DNA of 64,000 bases, from contig NZ_CP090366.1 of assembly GCF_021432085.1 (NCBI RefSeq), forward strand, positions 4,711,871 to 4,775,870. Reading direction: 5' to 3'. The translations under genes and the position numbers were made by a program. Below are positions 52,629-64,000 of this stretch, in pieces. This DNA is from Stutzerimonas kunmingensis (GTDB lineage Bacteria; Pseudomonadota; Gammaproteobacteria; Pseudomonadales; Pseudomonadaceae). Position 1 is the stretch's first letter, and each line of letters begins with the position of its first letter. The notes under the pieces are model-generated. The model had not been told where the DNA came from. It was given only the letters and a program-made list of their open reading frames with translations, and did not search any database.

Positions 52629-53099
52629 TTAGAGTTGGGAGGCCAGTTTTTCGACCAGCTCGTTGTGCACCTTGGCGTCCACCTGGGACTCCAGGATCTT
52701 CTCTGCACCGGCGACGGCAAGAGCCGCTACCTGATTGCGCAGTTGGTCCCTGGCACGGTTCACTTCCTGTTCGATCTCGGCGCGGGCGCCGGCGACCAGT
52801 CGCTCGCCTTCGACACGTGCCTGCTGCTTGGCTTCCTCGATGATCGCATTGGCGTGCTTGTTCGCCTGCTCGATGATCTGGGCTGCCTGCTCCTTGGTCT
52901 CGCGGAGGGTGTTGGACACCTTGTCCTGAGCCAGTTTCAGGTCTTGCTGCGCACGGCCTGCCGCATCCAGTCCTTCAGCGATCTTCTTCTGGCGCGCTGC
53001 CATGGCTGCCGTGATTGGCGGCCAGACGAGCTTCATGCAGAACCAGACGAAGATAGCGAAGGCGAGCGTTTGACCGAACAGCGTCAAGTTAATGTTCAC
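52629..53099 (-). CDS. atpF: ATP synthase b subunit
   Basis: A 156-residue peripheral-stalk protein: one N-terminal membrane helix ([21 protein letters not shown]) and a long charged coiled coil. It holds F1 still during rotation. Confidence 0.96.
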   Translation of the reverse strand: MNINLTLFGQTLAFAIFVWFCMKLVWPPITAAMAARQKKIAEGLDAAGRAQQDLKLAQDKVSNTLRETKEQAAQIIEQANKHANAIIEEAKQQARVEGERLVAGARAEIEQEVNRARDQLRNQVAALAVAGAEKILESQVDAKVHNELVEKLASQL

Positions 53100-53191
53100 A
53101 GCGATTTACCTCGTGCTATCTCGTTCAACGCGGGAGTCATTCCACGGCGACGGGGCTCGCCCGGCGAACCCCATCTCAAACCGGAAAGTGA

Positions 53192-53434
<243 letters not shown>

Positions 53435-53476
53435 CTAAGGGGGGTTAAGGTTTTTCGGTTAAAGCGTTAGCGGTTT

Positions 53477-54744
<1,268 letters not shown>

Positions 54745-54877
54745 CTGAATTCCATCGCTGTAGCAGGCCGCGTAAATAATTGTCCGCAGTCAAAAAAGCG
54801 CGGCGAGTATAGGAGCAGGCCAGCCAGGGTTCAACTCTCCGGTAGTATTTTCCGACCGGCACTACAAACAATTTGTA

Positions 54878-55750
54878 TCAGCGGATGTGGGCCAATACAC
54901 CCTGCAGTTCATCCAGCGAACTGTAGCGGATCACCAGCTGCCCTTTGCCCCTCTGTCCGTGCTTGATCTGCACCGGAGAGCCCAGGCGTTCCGCGAGGCG
55001 CTGCTCCAGACGGCTGATGTCCGGGTCGACCTTGACTTCGGCTTTCGGTGTTTCCTTGCTGCTCAACCACTGTCGCACCAGGGCTTCGGTCTGGCGCACG
55101 GTCAGGCCACGTGCGACAACGTGCCGCGCGCCTTCGACCTGCTGTTCCGCCGGCAGACCTAGCAATGCTCGCGCGTGGCCCATCTCCAGGTCACCGTGGG
55201 ACAGCAGCGTCTTGATCTCTTCCGGCAGCGCAATCAGGCGCAGCAAATTGCTTATCGAGACACGCGACTTGCCGACCGCGTCGGCAACTTGCTGCTGGGT
55301 CAGCTGGAACTCCTGTTGCAAGCGCTGCAGCGCGACCGCTTCCTCGATCGGATTCAGGTCTTCGCGCTGGATGTTCTCGATCAGCGCCATGGCAATGGCC
55401 GCCTCGTCCGGCACTTCGCGAACCAGCGCCGGCACCTTCTCCAACCCGGCCTGCTGGCTGGCGCGCCAGCGACGTTCACCGGCGATGATCTCGAAACGGC
55501 CACCGCTGACGGGACGCACCACGATCGGCTGCATCACGCCGTGGTTCTTGATCGACTGGGCCAGCTCCTCAAGGGCCTGCGGGTCCATATCGCGGCGCGG
55601 CTGGTACTTGCCGCGCTGGATCAGGTCCAGCGGCAGGTGCTGGAGTTCACGGGTATCGACCTTCGCAGCCTCTTCCTGCATTGCCGAAACGCTGGCGCCG
55701 CCGAGCAGGGCGTCGAGTCCACGGCCTAGGCCTCTTTTCTTGGTCGCCAT
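54878..55750 (-). CDS. parB: Chromosome-partitioning protein ParB
   Basis: A 290-residue CTP-dependent DNA clamp that binds parS. It has the N-terminal GLGRGLDALLGG motif that contacts ParA, the ParB/Srx domain (GERRWRASQQAGL), an HTH (LTQQQVADAVGKSRVSISNLL) and a C-terminal dimerisation domain. It lies 9 bp downstream of parA. Confidence 0.96.
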   Translation of the reverse strand: MATKKRGLGRGLDALLGGASVSAMQEEAAKVDTRELQHLPLDLIQRGKYQPRRDMDPQALEELAQSIKNHGVMQPIVVRPVSGGRFEIIAGERRWRASQQAGLEKVPALVREVPDEAAIAMALIENIQREDLNPIEEAVALQRLQQEFQLTQQQVADAVGKSRVSISNLLRLIALPEEIKTLLSHGDLEMGHARALLGLPAEQQVEGARHVVARGLTVRQTEALVRQWLSSKETPKAEVKVDPDISRLEQRLAERLGSPVQIKHGQRGKGQLVIRYSSLDELQGVLAHIR

Positions 55751-55759
55751 GAGTAGTCC

Positions 55760-56548
55760 TTATGCGGGGGTGCCACGCGCCGACTGGCGCTGGCGTCGCG
55801 ACAGTTCACCGGCCAGGGCCAGATAGGCCAGAGCGCCCTTGGATTGCTTGTCGTAGACCAGCGCCGGCATGCCGTGGCTGGGGGCCTCGGCGAGCCGGAC
55901 GTTGCGCGGGATAACGGTGTCGTAGAGTTTGTCGCCGAAATGCGCCTTGAGCTGTTCGGATACATCGTTGGTCAGACTGCTGCGCGGGTCGTACATGGTG
56001 CGCAGCAGGCCTTCGATCTTCAGGCTGGGGTTGAGCGCCTGGCCGATACGCTGGATCGAATTGACCAGATCGGTAAGCCCTTCGAGCGCGTAATACTCGC
56101 ACTGCATGGGAATGATGACGCCGTCCGACGCAGCCAGCGCGTTGATGGTCAGCATCGACAGCGACGGCGGGCAATCGATGAGGATGTAGTCGTAGTTCTC
56201 CCGCACCGGTGCCAGTGCTTCACGCAGGCGTTTTTCCTTGGCCGGCAGATTCAGCAGGGCCACTTCCGCCGCGGTCAGGTCGCGATTGGCCGGCAGCAAC
56301 TGATAGCCGCCATGCTCGGAGAACTGCATGGCATCCACCAGGCTGCATTCGCCGATCAGTACGTCGTAGATCGAGTACTCCAGCCCGAGCTTGTCCACAC
56401 CGCTACCAGTGGTGGCGTTGCCCTGGGGGTCGAGATCGATCAGCAGCACGCGACGGCGCGTGGCAACCAGCGAAGCCGCAAGGTTGATGCAGGTGGTGGT
56501 CTTGGCGACACCGCCCTTCTGGTTGGCAATGGCGAAAACTTTAGCCAT
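55760..56548 (-). CDS. parA: Chromosome-partitioning ATPase ParA
   Basis: A 262-residue Walker-type ATPase with the deviant Walker A KGGVAKTTT and Walker B YILIDCPPSLS. With ParB it segregates the origin region. It lies between rsmG and parB, the usual near-origin order. Confidence 0.96.
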   Translation of the reverse strand: MAKVFAIANQKGGVAKTTTCINLAASLVATRRRVLLIDLDPQGNATTGSGVDKLGLEYSIYDVLIGECSLVDAMQFSEHGGYQLLPANRDLTAAEVALLNLPAKEKRLREALAPVRENYDYILIDCPPSLSMLTINALAASDGVIIPMQCEYYALEGLTDLVNSIQRIGQALNPSLKIEGLLRTMYDPRSSLTNDVSEQLKAHFGDKLYDTVIPRNVRLAEAPSHGMPALVYDKQSKGALAYLALAGELSRRQRQSARGTPA

Positions 56549-56566
56549 GGTCAGTGTCTGTCCGGG

Positions 56567-57214
56567 TCATGAAGTGCGGCGCAGTATCAGCAGATGGCGC
56601 TGGCCTTGGCAACCGGGAACCTTGAGTACGTGACAGGCATCGAGGCGGAAGTCGGCGGGCAGCCGTTGCAGTTCGTCGTCCGGCTGCACGCCCTTCATCG
56701 CCAACCAGCGCGTCTGGGTATTGCCCAGATGCCGCGTCCAGCTGGCGAAGTCCTCAAGGGAACTGAAGGCGCGCGAGGTGATGCCGTCGAAGGCTTCCGC
56801 CGGCTGGAACTGCTCGACGCGGCTATGCACGACTTCGAGGTTGGCCAGTTTCAGCTCCAGCTTCACCTGCGTCAGGAATCGCGTTTTTTTCCCATTGGAG
56901 TCCAGCAGCGTGAAGCTGCGATCAGGAAACATGATTGCCAGCGGCACGCCAGGCATGCCACCACCGCTGCCGACGTCCAGCCAGGTCTGTCCGGACTCGG
57001 CAACGAAGGACACCACGCTCAGGCTGTCGAGCAGGTGTCGCGAAACCATTTCGTCGGGATCGCGCACCGCGGTGAGGTTGTAGGCCTTGTTCCACTTGAT
57101 CAGCAGTGCCAGGTAGGCCAGCAACTGCTGCTGTTGCCCTTCACTCAGCTCGACGCCGAGCGCCTGGGCGCCGCGCACGAGTTCGGCGGCATGGGATTCG
57201 CTGACCAGACTCAT
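56567..57214 (-). CDS. rsmG: 16S rRNA m7G527 methyltransferase RsmG
   Basis: A 215-residue SAM-dependent methyltransferase (formerly GidB). The SAM site is [17 protein letters not shown], and [11 protein letters not shown] is a family motif. Its start overlaps the mnmG stop by one base. Confidence 0.96.
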   Translation of the reverse strand: MSLVSESHAAELVRGAQALGVELSEGQQQQLLAYLALLIKWNKAYNLTAVRDPDEMVSRHLLDSLSVVSFVAESGQTWLDVGSGGGMPGVPLAIMFPDRSFTLLDSNGKKTRFLTQVKLELKLANLEVVHSRVEQFQPAEAFDGITSRAFSSLEDFASWTRHLGNTQTRWLAMKGVQPDDELQRLPADFRLDACHVLKVPGCQGQRHLLILRRTS

Positions 57215-59109
57215 CAGGCGCTCTGCTCCAGCTGCTGGCCGGCATTGCGCTTCTTCAGATGAATCATCAGCAGCGACACCGCAGCGGGAGTGACTCCCGG
57301 AATACGCGAGGCCTGCCCGAGCGTCTCAGGCCTTGCCTGACCGAGCTTGTGCTGAATCTCCTTCGACAAGCCCGGAATCGTCGTGTAGTCGAGATTCTCC
57401 GGCAAGGCGATGTTTTCGCTGGCACGCAGTCGTTCGATCTCGTCCTGCTGCCGTTCGATGTAGCCGGCGTACTTGGTCTTGATCTCGACCTGCTCGGCGA
57501 CCTGAGGATCCTGCGCACCGTCACCGGTCAGTTCGATCAGGCTCTGGTAATCGATTTCCGGACGAGCCAGCAGATTGAGCAGATTGTACTCGCGGGCCAG
57601 CGGGCTGCCGAAACGCTCGGCGATGGCATCGCCCTGTGGTGTGCCGGGACGAACCCAGCAACTCTTCAGGCGCTGCTCCTCGAGCTCGATACCTTCGCGC
57701 TTGGCGCAGAACGCAGCCCAGCGGGCATCGTCCACCAGACCCAGTTCGCGGCCCTTCTCGGTCAGACGAAGATCGGCATTGTCCTCACGCAGGATCAGCC
57801 GGTATTCGGCACGCGAGGTGAACATCCGATAGGGCTCCTGGGTACCGAGGGTAATCAGGTCATCGACCAGCACGCCTAGGTAGGCCTCATCGCGGCGCGG
57901 ACACCAGCTGTCCTTGCCCTGCGCCCGCAGCGCAGCGTTGGCTCCGGCGAGCAGTCCCTGGGCACCAGCTTCTTCGTAACCGGTGGTGCCATTGATCTGG
58001 CCGGCGAAGAACAGCCCGCCGATCACCTTGGTCTCCAGGCTGTACTTGAGATCACGTGGGTCGAAGTAGTCGTACTCAATGGCATAGCCCGGCCGCACGA
58101 TGTGGGCGTTCTCCATGCCACGGATGCTCTGCACGATCTGCAGCTGCACATCGAACGGCAACGAGGTGGAGATGCCGTTGGGATACAGCTCATGAGTGGT
58201 CAGGCCTTCGGGCTCAAGGAAGACCTGATGGCTGTCCTTGTCGGCAAAACGATGGATCTTGTCTTCGATCGACGGGCAGTAGCGCGGCCCCACGCCTTCG
58301 ATCACGCCGGAATACATCGGCGAACGATCGAGGTTGGCGGCAATGATTTCGTGCGTTCGCGCGTTGGTGTGAGTGATCCAGCAGCTGACCTGCGGCGGGT
58401 GCTGCTCACGATTGCCCATGAACGACATCACCGGCAGCGGTGCGTCGCCCGGTTGCTCGGTCATAAGAGAAAAATCCACCGAACGACCATCGATACGTGG
58501 CGGCGTACCGGTCTTCAGCCGACCGACGCGCAGCGGCAACTCGCGCAGCCGGTGAGCCAGGGCGATCGAAGGCGGATCGCCTGCGCGCCCGCCTGAGTAG
58601 TTCTGCAGGCCAATGTGGATAAGTCCACCGAGGAAGGTCCCGGTGGTCAGCACCACGGAATCCGCGAGGAAACGCAGGCCCATCTGGGTCACGACACCCC
58701 GGACCTGATCCTGCTCGACGATGAGGTCGTCCGCCGCCTGTTGAAATATCCACAGGTTCGGCTGGTTTTCCAGAGTGTCACGAATAGCAGCTTTGTAGAG
58801 CACGCGGTCAGCTTGCGCTCGGGTGGCTCGAACGGCTGGCCCCTTGCGGCTGTTGAGCACGCGAAACTGGATGCCGCCCTTGTCGGTGGCCATCGCCATG
58901 GCCCCACCCAACGCATCGATTTCCTTGACCAGATGACTCTTGCCGATGCCACCGATGGCTGGGTTGCAGCTCATCTGGCCGAGGGTTTCCACATTGTGGC
59001 TGAGCAGCAGGGTCTTCACGCCCATGCGTGCCGCTGCAAGCGCAGCCTCGGTGCCGGCATGGCCGCCGCCGATAACGATCACGTCAAAACGGGAAGGGAA
59101 GTCCACCAC
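57214..59109 (-). CDS. mnmG: tRNA U34 carboxymethylaminomethyl modification enzyme MnmG
   Basis: A 631-residue FAD protein (formerly GidA) that acts with MnmE on wobble uridine. The dinucleotide motif is [19 protein letters not shown]; other family blocks are [22 protein letters not shown] and [10 protein letters not shown]. The next gene upstream, mnmE, is 481 bp away. Confidence 0.97.
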   Translation of the reverse strand: MVDFPSRFDVIVIGGGHAGTEAALAAARMGVKTLLLSHNVETLGQMSCNPAIGGIGKSHLVKEIDALGGAMAMATDKGGIQFRVLNSRKGPAVRATRAQADRVLYKAAIRDTLENQPNLWIFQQAADDLIVEQDQVRGVVTQMGLRFLADSVVLTTGTFLGGLIHIGLQNYSGGRAGDPPSIALAHRLRELPLRVGRLKTGTPPRIDGRSVDFSLMTEQPGDAPLPVMSFMGNREQHPPQVSCWITHTNARTHEIIAANLDRSPMYSGVIEGVGPRYCPSIEDKIHRFADKDSHQVFLEPEGLTTHELYPNGISTSLPFDVQLQIVQSIRGMENAHIVRPGYAIEYDYFDPRDLKYSLETKVIGGLFFAGQINGTTGYEEAGAQGLLAGANAALRAQGKDSWCPRRDEAYLGVLVDDLITLGTQEPYRMFTSRAEYRLILREDNADLRLTEKGRELGLVDDARWAAFCAKREGIELEEQRLKSCWVRPGTPQGDAIAERFGSPLAREYNLLNLLARPEIDYQSLIELTGDGAQDPQVAEQVEIKTKYAGYIERQQDEIERLRASENIALPENLDYTTIPGLSKEIQHKLGQARPETLGQASRIPGVTPAAVSLLMIHLKKRNAGQQLEQSA

Positions 59110-59590
59110 GCACCTCGTGCCTGTTCAGATGGGAATTCGGGAAGCCGCGAAGTATAGGGATTTAGCCAGTGCTAAAGAAGGGCTCTGAGCAAAAAATGAC
59201 CAACCATCTGGCGGAGGCGAGTCGGTGGATAAAGATTAGAAATAGAGAAGAAATATATAAGAAGTTTATTTATGTGTTTATAAATGGTGAAGCTCATTTC
59301 TGTGGATAACCACGTGGAGCCCTCGGCAGGCCTTCCTTGTAGCGAAGGATAAACCTGTGCTGCGGCTGGGCGCTGACGGTGTGAATACCGTCAGCATCCT
59401 GTGGATTAAAGTGAAGCTTATACACAGAGGGGGTTTTCACCAGCTTACGCCCTGACTTTTCTACTGCCCTTAGGCGGCCTTTTCCACAGGGCTCATGGCG
59501 GGAATTTCGGCAGCCGAATGCCAGCGCCACGAATTTTCAGCGTAGCGTTGTAGATGAAAGGGGACGGGCGTGGTTAGCGCCCGTTCAGTG
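59110..59590. promoter_or_regulatory. AT-rich gap with five DnaA-box-like sequences
   Basis: Against TTATCCACA: GGTGGATAA (59224-59232), TGTGGATAA (59301-59309, exact), TGTGGATTA (59400-59408), TTATACACA (59418-59426) and TTTTCCACA (59480-59488), with an AT-rich stretch at 59232-59285. No gene is present. It may be an origin-like element or a DnaA reservoir or promoter control site. Confidence 0.45.
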
Positions 59591-60958
59591 TCATTTGCCG
59601 ATGCAGAAGCTCGAGAAGATTCGCCCGAGCAGGTCGTCTGAGCTGAACGCGCCTGTGATATCACCGAGTGCCTGTTGTGCCAGGCGCAGATCCTCGGCCA
59701 GCAGCTCACCGGCGCCGGCCAGCGTCAGTTGGGCATGGCCATGCTCCAGGTACTGGTCAGCCAGACGCAGTGCGTCCAGATGGCGACGTCGGGCGCTGAA
59801 GCTGCTTTCAGCGGTCTGCTCGTAGCCCATGCACTGCTTGAGGTGTTCGCGCAGCAACTCGATACCTTCGCCGGATCGTGCGCACAGGCTCAGGGTTGCC
59901 TGTCCGTTGTCGTCGAAGCGAATCGAAATCGGCTCACCGCTCAGGTCAGCCTTGTTCCGAATCAGCGTCACCTGGTTCGGCGCAGGGTTGGATTCGAGAA
60001 ACTCCGGCCAAAGGGCTAGTGGGTCCTGCGCCTCAGGCGCACTGGCATCGACCATCAAGAGTACCCTGTCCGCTTCGCCGATGGCGCTGAGCGCGCGCTG
60101 CACACCGATCCGCTCGACCTGATCTTCGGTATCGCGTAGACCCGCGGTATCGACGACATGCAGCGGCATGCCGTCGATCAGGATGTGTTCGCGCAGGACA
60201 TCGCGGGTGGTGCCGGCAATATCGGTGACAATGGCGGCCTCACGGCCCGCCAGTGCGTTGAGCAGACTGGACTTGCCGGCGTTGGGGCGCCCTGCGATCA
60301 CCACGGTCATTCCGTCGCGCAGCAAGGCGCCCTGCCCGGCTTCGCGCAGCACTGTGGATAACTCGGCTTTCACGGCATCCAATTGTGCCAGTACATGCCC
60401 ATCGGCGAGGAAGTCGATCTCTTCTTCGGGAAAATCGATCGCCGCTTCGACATAGATACGCAGCTGAATCAATCTTTCGGTCAACTGATGCACGCGGCGA
60501 GAGAATTCGCCCTGTAGCGAACGCACCGCATTGCGCGCGGCCTGCGCCGAACTCGCTTCGATAAGGTCGGCGATCGCCTCGGCCTGGGCCAGATCGAGCT
60601 TGTCGTTAAGGAATGCGCGTTCACTGAATTCGCCTGGCCGAGCCAGACGAACGCCGAGCTCGACGCAGCGCTGCAGCAGCATATCCATGACAACCGGGCC
60701 GCCATGCCCCTGCAGTTCGAGTACGTCCTCACCGGTGAACGAATGCGGTCCCGGAAAGAACAGTAGCAGGCCTTCGTCGATCACCTCGCCGTCGTCTGCG
60801 TGAAATGCACCGTAATGTGCATGCCGCGGCGTTGGCTCACGGCCGGTCAGGGTAATGGCGATAGCCTTGGACCGTGGCCCTGATAGCCGAACGATGCCTA
60901 CTCCTCCGCGCCCCGGCGCGGTAGCGACGGCGGCAATGGTGTCGCGAACTGGATTCAT
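59591..60958 (-). CDS. mnmE: tRNA modification GTPase MnmE
   Basis: A 455-residue protein (formerly TrmE/ThdF) with an N-terminal formyl-THF-binding domain, a helical domain and a G domain with [22 protein letters not shown] and RNKADL, ending CIGK, whose Cys is conserved. It works with MnmG. Confidence 0.97.
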   Translation of the reverse strand: MNPVRDTIAAVATAPGRGGVGIVRLSGPRSKAIAITLTGREPTPRHAHYGAFHADDGEVIDEGLLLFFPGPHSFTGEDVLELQGHGGPVVMDMLLQRCVELGVRLARPGEFSERAFLNDKLDLAQAEAIADLIEASSAQAARNAVRSLQGEFSRRVHQLTERLIQLRIYVEAAIDFPEEEIDFLADGHVLAQLDAVKAELSTVLREAGQGALLRDGMTVVIAGRPNAGKSSLLNALAGREAAIVTDIAGTTRDVLREHILIDGMPLHVVDTAGLRDTEDQVERIGVQRALSAIGEADRVLLMVDASAPEAQDPLALWPEFLESNPAPNQVTLIRNKADLSGEPISIRFDDNGQATLSLCARSGEGIELLREHLKQCMGYEQTAESSFSARRRHLDALRLADQYLEHGHAQLTLAGAGELLAEDLRLAQQALGDITGAFSSDDLLGRIFSSFCIGK

Positions 60959-60986
60959 GCGGCCTCCTTTCTGGACGGCAGATAGC

Positions 60987-61012
60987 AGAACGCCCCAATC
61001 AAGGGGCGTTCT
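60987..61012. terminator. Hairpin between yidC and mnmE
   Basis: AGAACGCCCC and GGGGCGTTCT form a perfect 10-bp stem around six bases, 18 bp past the yidC stop. No clear T-run follows, so it may only partly end transcription. Confidence 0.55.
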
Positions 61013-61030
61013 GCATTGGCGGTTGAGGCG

Positions 61031-62701
61031 TCAGGCGTGCTTCGCCGCGGCCTCGATCTTGCGGGTAATGTACCACTGCTGGGCGATGGACAGGACGTTG
61101 TTGACCACCCAGTACAGCACCAGACCGGCAGGGAACCAGAGGAAGAAGAAGGTGAAGATCACCGGCAGCAGCTTCATCACTCGCGCCTGCATCGGATCCG
61201 GCGGCGTCGGGTTCAGCTGCTGCTGGATGAACATGGTCACGCCCATGATGATCGGCAGGATGAAGAACGGGTCTTTGATCGAAAGGTCGGTGATCCAGAA
61301 CATCCAGGGCGCCTGGCGCATCTCGACGCTTTCCAGCAGGACCCAGTACAGGGCCAGGAATACCGGCATCTGCACCAGGATCGGCAGGCAGCCGCCCAGC
61401 GGATTGATCTTTTCCTTCTTGTACAGCTCCATCATCGCCTGGGACATCTTCTGGCGGTCGTCGCCATGCTGTTCCTTCAGCGCCTGCATTTTCGGCGACA
61501 CCGCACGCATGCGCGCCATCGACCGGTAGCTGGCCGCGGAGAGCGGGAAGAAGGCGAGCTTGATGACGATGGTCAGAACGATGATCGACCAGCCCCAGTT
61601 GCCCAGCAGAGCGTGGATGTTTTCCAGCAGCCAGAAGATCGGCTGAGCGATGAACCAGAGGATGCCGTAGTCGACGGTCAGACGCAGACCGGGGGACAGT
61701 TCTTCCAGCTTGTCCTGGCTCTTCGGGCCGGCATACAGCGTGGCGCCTGTCTCGCCCTGTGCGCCGGCAGGTACGGTAACGGCGGGGCCGGTGAAGCCGA
61801 TGATGTAGTTGCCCTGGCTATCCTTGCGCGTCTGCACCTGGTTGGTATCGTCCGGCTGAGGAATCCAGGCGGTGACGAAATAATGTTGCAGCCAGGCGAT
61901 CCAGCCACCCTGCACGCTTTCACGCAGGTTGCTTTCATCCATGTCGCCCATGGAGACCTTACGATACGGCTCGTCCTTGGTCCACAGCGCAGCGCCAAGG
62001 TAGGTAGCGGTGCCAGTGGCGGTGCTTGAGGAGGGATCGCCGCTGTTGTCGCGCTTGAGCTGACCGAACAGGTAACCGGTCCAGGGTTGACCGCTCTGGT
62101 TGTCGATCAGGTAGTTCACCTTCAGCGCATAGTTACCGCGCTCGAGGGTGAAACGCTTGATGTAGTTGACGCCATCAGCATTGTATTTCAGATCGACGAC
62201 CACCTGATCCTGACCTTCGGCCAGTTGGTACTCGCTTTTCTCACTGCTGTACTGAGGACGCCCGCTGGCCTTGTCCGGGCCGTCGCCGATCAGGCCGCTT
62301 TGTGCTTCATAGACTCGCTCGCCACTACGCTCGAACAGTTGGAACGGCACATCGGGACGATCCTGACGACGCGGGTACTGCGGCAGATGCAGTTCGACGA
62401 TGTCGCCACCGCGCGGATCGATCGCCACATCAAGCACGTCGCTGCGCACACGAATCAGCTGGCTGCTCGGCGCATTAGCCGGCAGGGCGCTGGCCTGTTG
62501 CTGGCCGGCAACCGCGGGCACATCGCCAGCGGTGCCTTCGCTGTTGGCCGCGGGGCTATCCGGAAGAGCCGGTACGCCCAGCTGGCTTTGCGCGGTTTCG
62601 GTCGGCAGGGCTGCCTGACCGTAGTCCTGATTCCATTGAAGAACCATCAGGTAGGCAACGACTGCTAGAGCGACGAGCAGTATCGAGCGTTTGATATCCA
62701 T
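61031..62701 (-). CDS. yidC: Membrane protein insertase YidC
   Basis: A 556-residue inner-membrane insertase and chaperone with an N-terminal TM (SILLVALAVVAYLMVLQW), a large periplasmic domain, and the conserved five-helix core (WGWSIIVLTIVIKLAFFPLS, GGCLPILVQMPVFLALYWVL). It ends AAAKHA. It lies 2 bp from yidD. Confidence 0.97.
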   Translation of the reverse strand: MDIKRSILLVALAVVAYLMVLQWNQDYGQAALPTETAQSQLGVPALPDSPAANSEGTAGDVPAVAGQQQASALPANAPSSQLIRVRSDVLDVAIDPRGGDIVELHLPQYPRRQDRPDVPFQLFERSGERVYEAQSGLIGDGPDKASGRPQYSSEKSEYQLAEGQDQVVVDLKYNADGVNYIKRFTLERGNYALKVNYLIDNQSGQPWTGYLFGQLKRDNSGDPSSSTATGTATYLGAALWTKDEPYRKVSMGDMDESNLRESVQGGWIAWLQHYFVTAWIPQPDDTNQVQTRKDSQGNYIIGFTGPAVTVPAGAQGETGATLYAGPKSQDKLEELSPGLRLTVDYGILWFIAQPIFWLLENIHALLGNWGWSIIVLTIVIKLAFFPLSAASYRSMARMRAVSPKMQALKEQHGDDRQKMSQAMMELYKKEKINPLGGCLPILVQMPVFLALYWVLLESVEMRQAPWMFWITDLSIKDPFFILPIIMGVTMFIQQQLNPTPPDPMQARVMKLLPVIFTFFFLWFPAGLVLYWVVNNVLSIAQQWYITRKIEAAAKHA

Positions 62702-62703
62702 GG

Positions 62704-62949
62704 TTACTCGGCCATCGGAGATGAATTGGAAGTGTTATGAGAAGGCACGGGATCGTAGCCACCGGGATTCCACGGATGGCAGCGCCCCAACCTGCGCAGG
62801 CTCAGCCAGCCGCCACGCAACAGGCCATGAGTTTCGATGGCCTCGAGTGCATAGCAGGAGCAGCTTGGATAGAAACGGCAGTGACTGGCCATCATCGGAC
62901 TGATGGCGTACTGGTAGACCCTGATCGAAGCGATGGCCAATTTACGCAT
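62704..62949 (-). CDS. yidD: Membrane protein insertion efficiency factor YidD
   Basis: An 81-residue protein with the Cys motif [15 protein letters not shown] and the conserved [17 protein letters not shown]. It assists YidC. It overlaps rnpA by 8 bp. Confidence 0.95.
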   Translation of the reverse strand: MRKLAIASIRVYQYAISPMMASHCRFYPSCSCYALEAIETHGLLRGGWLSLRRLGRCHPWNPGGYDPVPSHNTSNSSPMAE

Positions 62950-63337
62950 GGGTGCTGTTGGCGGCTCCAGGTTCGACGGCGGTCTTGGATGGGCTGCGTG
63001 ACAGTCGCTTCCAGAGCTTGGCGAATTGCTTCGCCAGTTCGGGATTGTCCAGATCAGCCAATCCCTTGCGGGCGATGATCACGATGTCCCAGCCCACCAG
63101 ATCCGACTGGTGATGGCGGAAGGTCTCACGTATCTGCCGCTTGATGCGGTTACGTTCGACCGAGAGCTTGACGCTTTTCTTGCCGATCACCAGCCCAAGG
63201 CGGGGGTGTTGCAGATCGTTCTCGCGTGCCAACAGCAGGACGTTCCTGCCAGGCACCTTACCGGAAGGGGAGTCGAAGACTGCCTTGAATTGGCGGGGAG
63301 TCAGCAGACGCTTTTCCCGGCCGAAGCCCCGACTCAC
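62942..63337 (-). CDS. rnpA: Ribonuclease P protein component
   Basis: A 131-residue cofactor for RNase P RNA in tRNA 5' maturation. The RNR motif is in [15 protein letters not shown]. It lies 14 bp downstream of rpmH. Confidence 0.96.
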   Translation of the reverse strand: MSRGFGREKRLLTPRQFKAVFDSPSGKVPGRNVLLLARENDLQHPRLGLVIGKKSVKLSVERNRIKRQIRETFRHHQSDLVGWDIVIIARKGLADLDNPELAKQFAKLWKRLSRSPSKTAVEPGAANSTHA

Positions 63338-63351
63338 TACCTGTTCCGATA

Positions 63352-63486
63352 TCAGACGGTCAGACGCTTACGGCCTTTGGCGCGACGACGCGACAGAACC
63401 TGACGACCGTTCTTGGTGGCCATACGTGCACGGAAACCGTGAGTACGAGCGCGCTTGATGGTGCTGGGCTGGAAAGTGCGTTTCAT
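63352..63486 (-). CDS. rpmH: 50S ribosomal protein L34
   Basis: A 44-residue basic protein, [18 protein letters not shown] at the start and GRKRLTV at the end, with the full L34 pattern. It is the first gene of the rpmH-rnpA-yidD-yidC run leading away from oriC. Confidence 0.98.
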
Positions 63487-64000
63487 GGTGCGTTTACCTG
63501 GTGATCCATTGCGGGCCGGAATGGCCCCCTTTTAAGAGACCGGCGATTGTAGAGAAGCTATCGAGCTAGGTCAATTTCCAACCAGCCCTGCATGGATGAA
63601 AAAATAAGAGGAAAAGAAATATAAGCTCTTAAGATGTAATGCTTATATATGTGCAGCACCTTTTCTGTGGATAGATGGCTACAGACCTTAGGAGACGGGC
63701 GCTCCCGCGAATGCAAACTTGGTGCGAAAGCGGTGCTCACCCCGTGCAGAGGCTCTGCGCAACCTGGGGATTAAAACGTAAGATATCCACAGGCGGTGTT
63801 GATCAGTGCTTTTGAACAGGCTTGACCACTGCCCTCAGGGGTATTTATCAACAGACTTGGCGACAATGCTTTTCCATGCATTGAGTGGTTGACCAGACCT
63901 AGGGTATTCCGTCCTGCGCTTCAGGTTTGTTGTGGATAACCTGAGGGCGCGCCGTTACAATGGCCGCCGTCTTACCTCGACTGAGTCGATAGGAGCTTCC
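63487..64000. other. oriC: Chromosomal replication origin region (oriC), continuing to the dnaA start
   Basis: The gap between rpmH and dnaA is the Pseudomonas oriC location. DnaA-box-like sequences: TGTGGATAG (63666-63674), ATATCCACA (63783-63791), TTATCAACA (63845-63853) and TGTGGATAA (63931-63939, exact). An AT-rich stretch at 63596-63655 could be the unwinding element. The window ends ...AGGAGCTTCC, a ribosome site just before the presumed dnaA start. Confidence 0.85.

Noticed and set aside
59305..59320. Possible parS site around CCACGTGG
   Set aside because: The 8-bp core fits TGTTCCACGTGGAACA but only about 10 of 16 bases match; no strong parS was seen in the window.

Overview
The window is chromosomal DNA of a Pseudomonas-group gammaproteobacterium, most likely Pseudomonas/Stutzerimonas. 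The gene order oriC-rpmH-rnpA-yidD-yidC-mnmE-mnmG-rsmG-parA-parB-atpIBEFHAGDC-glmU-glmR-glmS is the one found beside the replication origin in that group. The right edge stops just before dnaA, and the left edge holds a truncated hybrid histidine kinase and a BphO-type heme oxygenase.

The central feature is a 41.6 kb Tn7-like transposon (1765-43401). It sits 25 bp downstream of the glmS stop codon, exactly the Tn7 attachment site, and is flanked by a 5-bp direct repeat ACACG. Both ends carry three TnsB-type binding repeats. The core genes tnsA, tnsB, tnsC and tnsD lie at the glmS-proximal end. tnsD is split by an IS21-family insertion (35034-37677, 6-bp duplication CTTAAC); the two halves rejoin in frame to a 554-codon reading frame whose C-terminus resembles Tn7 TnsD. 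A second, intact TnsD/TniQ-type gene (32371-34047) lies beyond it.

The cargo is almost entirely copper (and possibly silver) handling. From left to right it holds an AbrB/MazE-like gene; the RND efflux system cusCBA with a small coupled ORF in front; a five-gene cluster that looks like an electron-transfer chain (Met/His-rich secreted protein, membrane-anchored FAD/2Fe-2S reductase with a Met/His-rich outer part, multi-His membrane protein, seven-heme cytochrome c, DUF1622 membrane protein); small secreted proteins of the DUF2790 type and of a second three-member family; a DUF305 protein; copA-copB with a small Met/His protein and a His-tailed cytochrome c; dsbD; a DUF411 protein; a CopZ-type chaperone; a P1B ATPase; a DUF2933 protein; the copRS two-component system; and a 19-cysteine four-helix copper storage protein. 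Sequences of the form TTAC-N6-TG(T)(A/C)A recur upstream of many of these genes and are probably CopR boxes, which would make the cargo one copper-induced regulon: sense (CopRS), export from the cytoplasm (P-type ATPase, CopZ), export from the periplasm (CusCBA), oxidise and sequester (CopA, CopB, Csp).

The right third (43427-64000) is conserved housekeeping DNA on the minus strand. It includes oriC (63487-64000) and a second cluster of DnaA-box-like sequences in the mnmG-mnmE gap.
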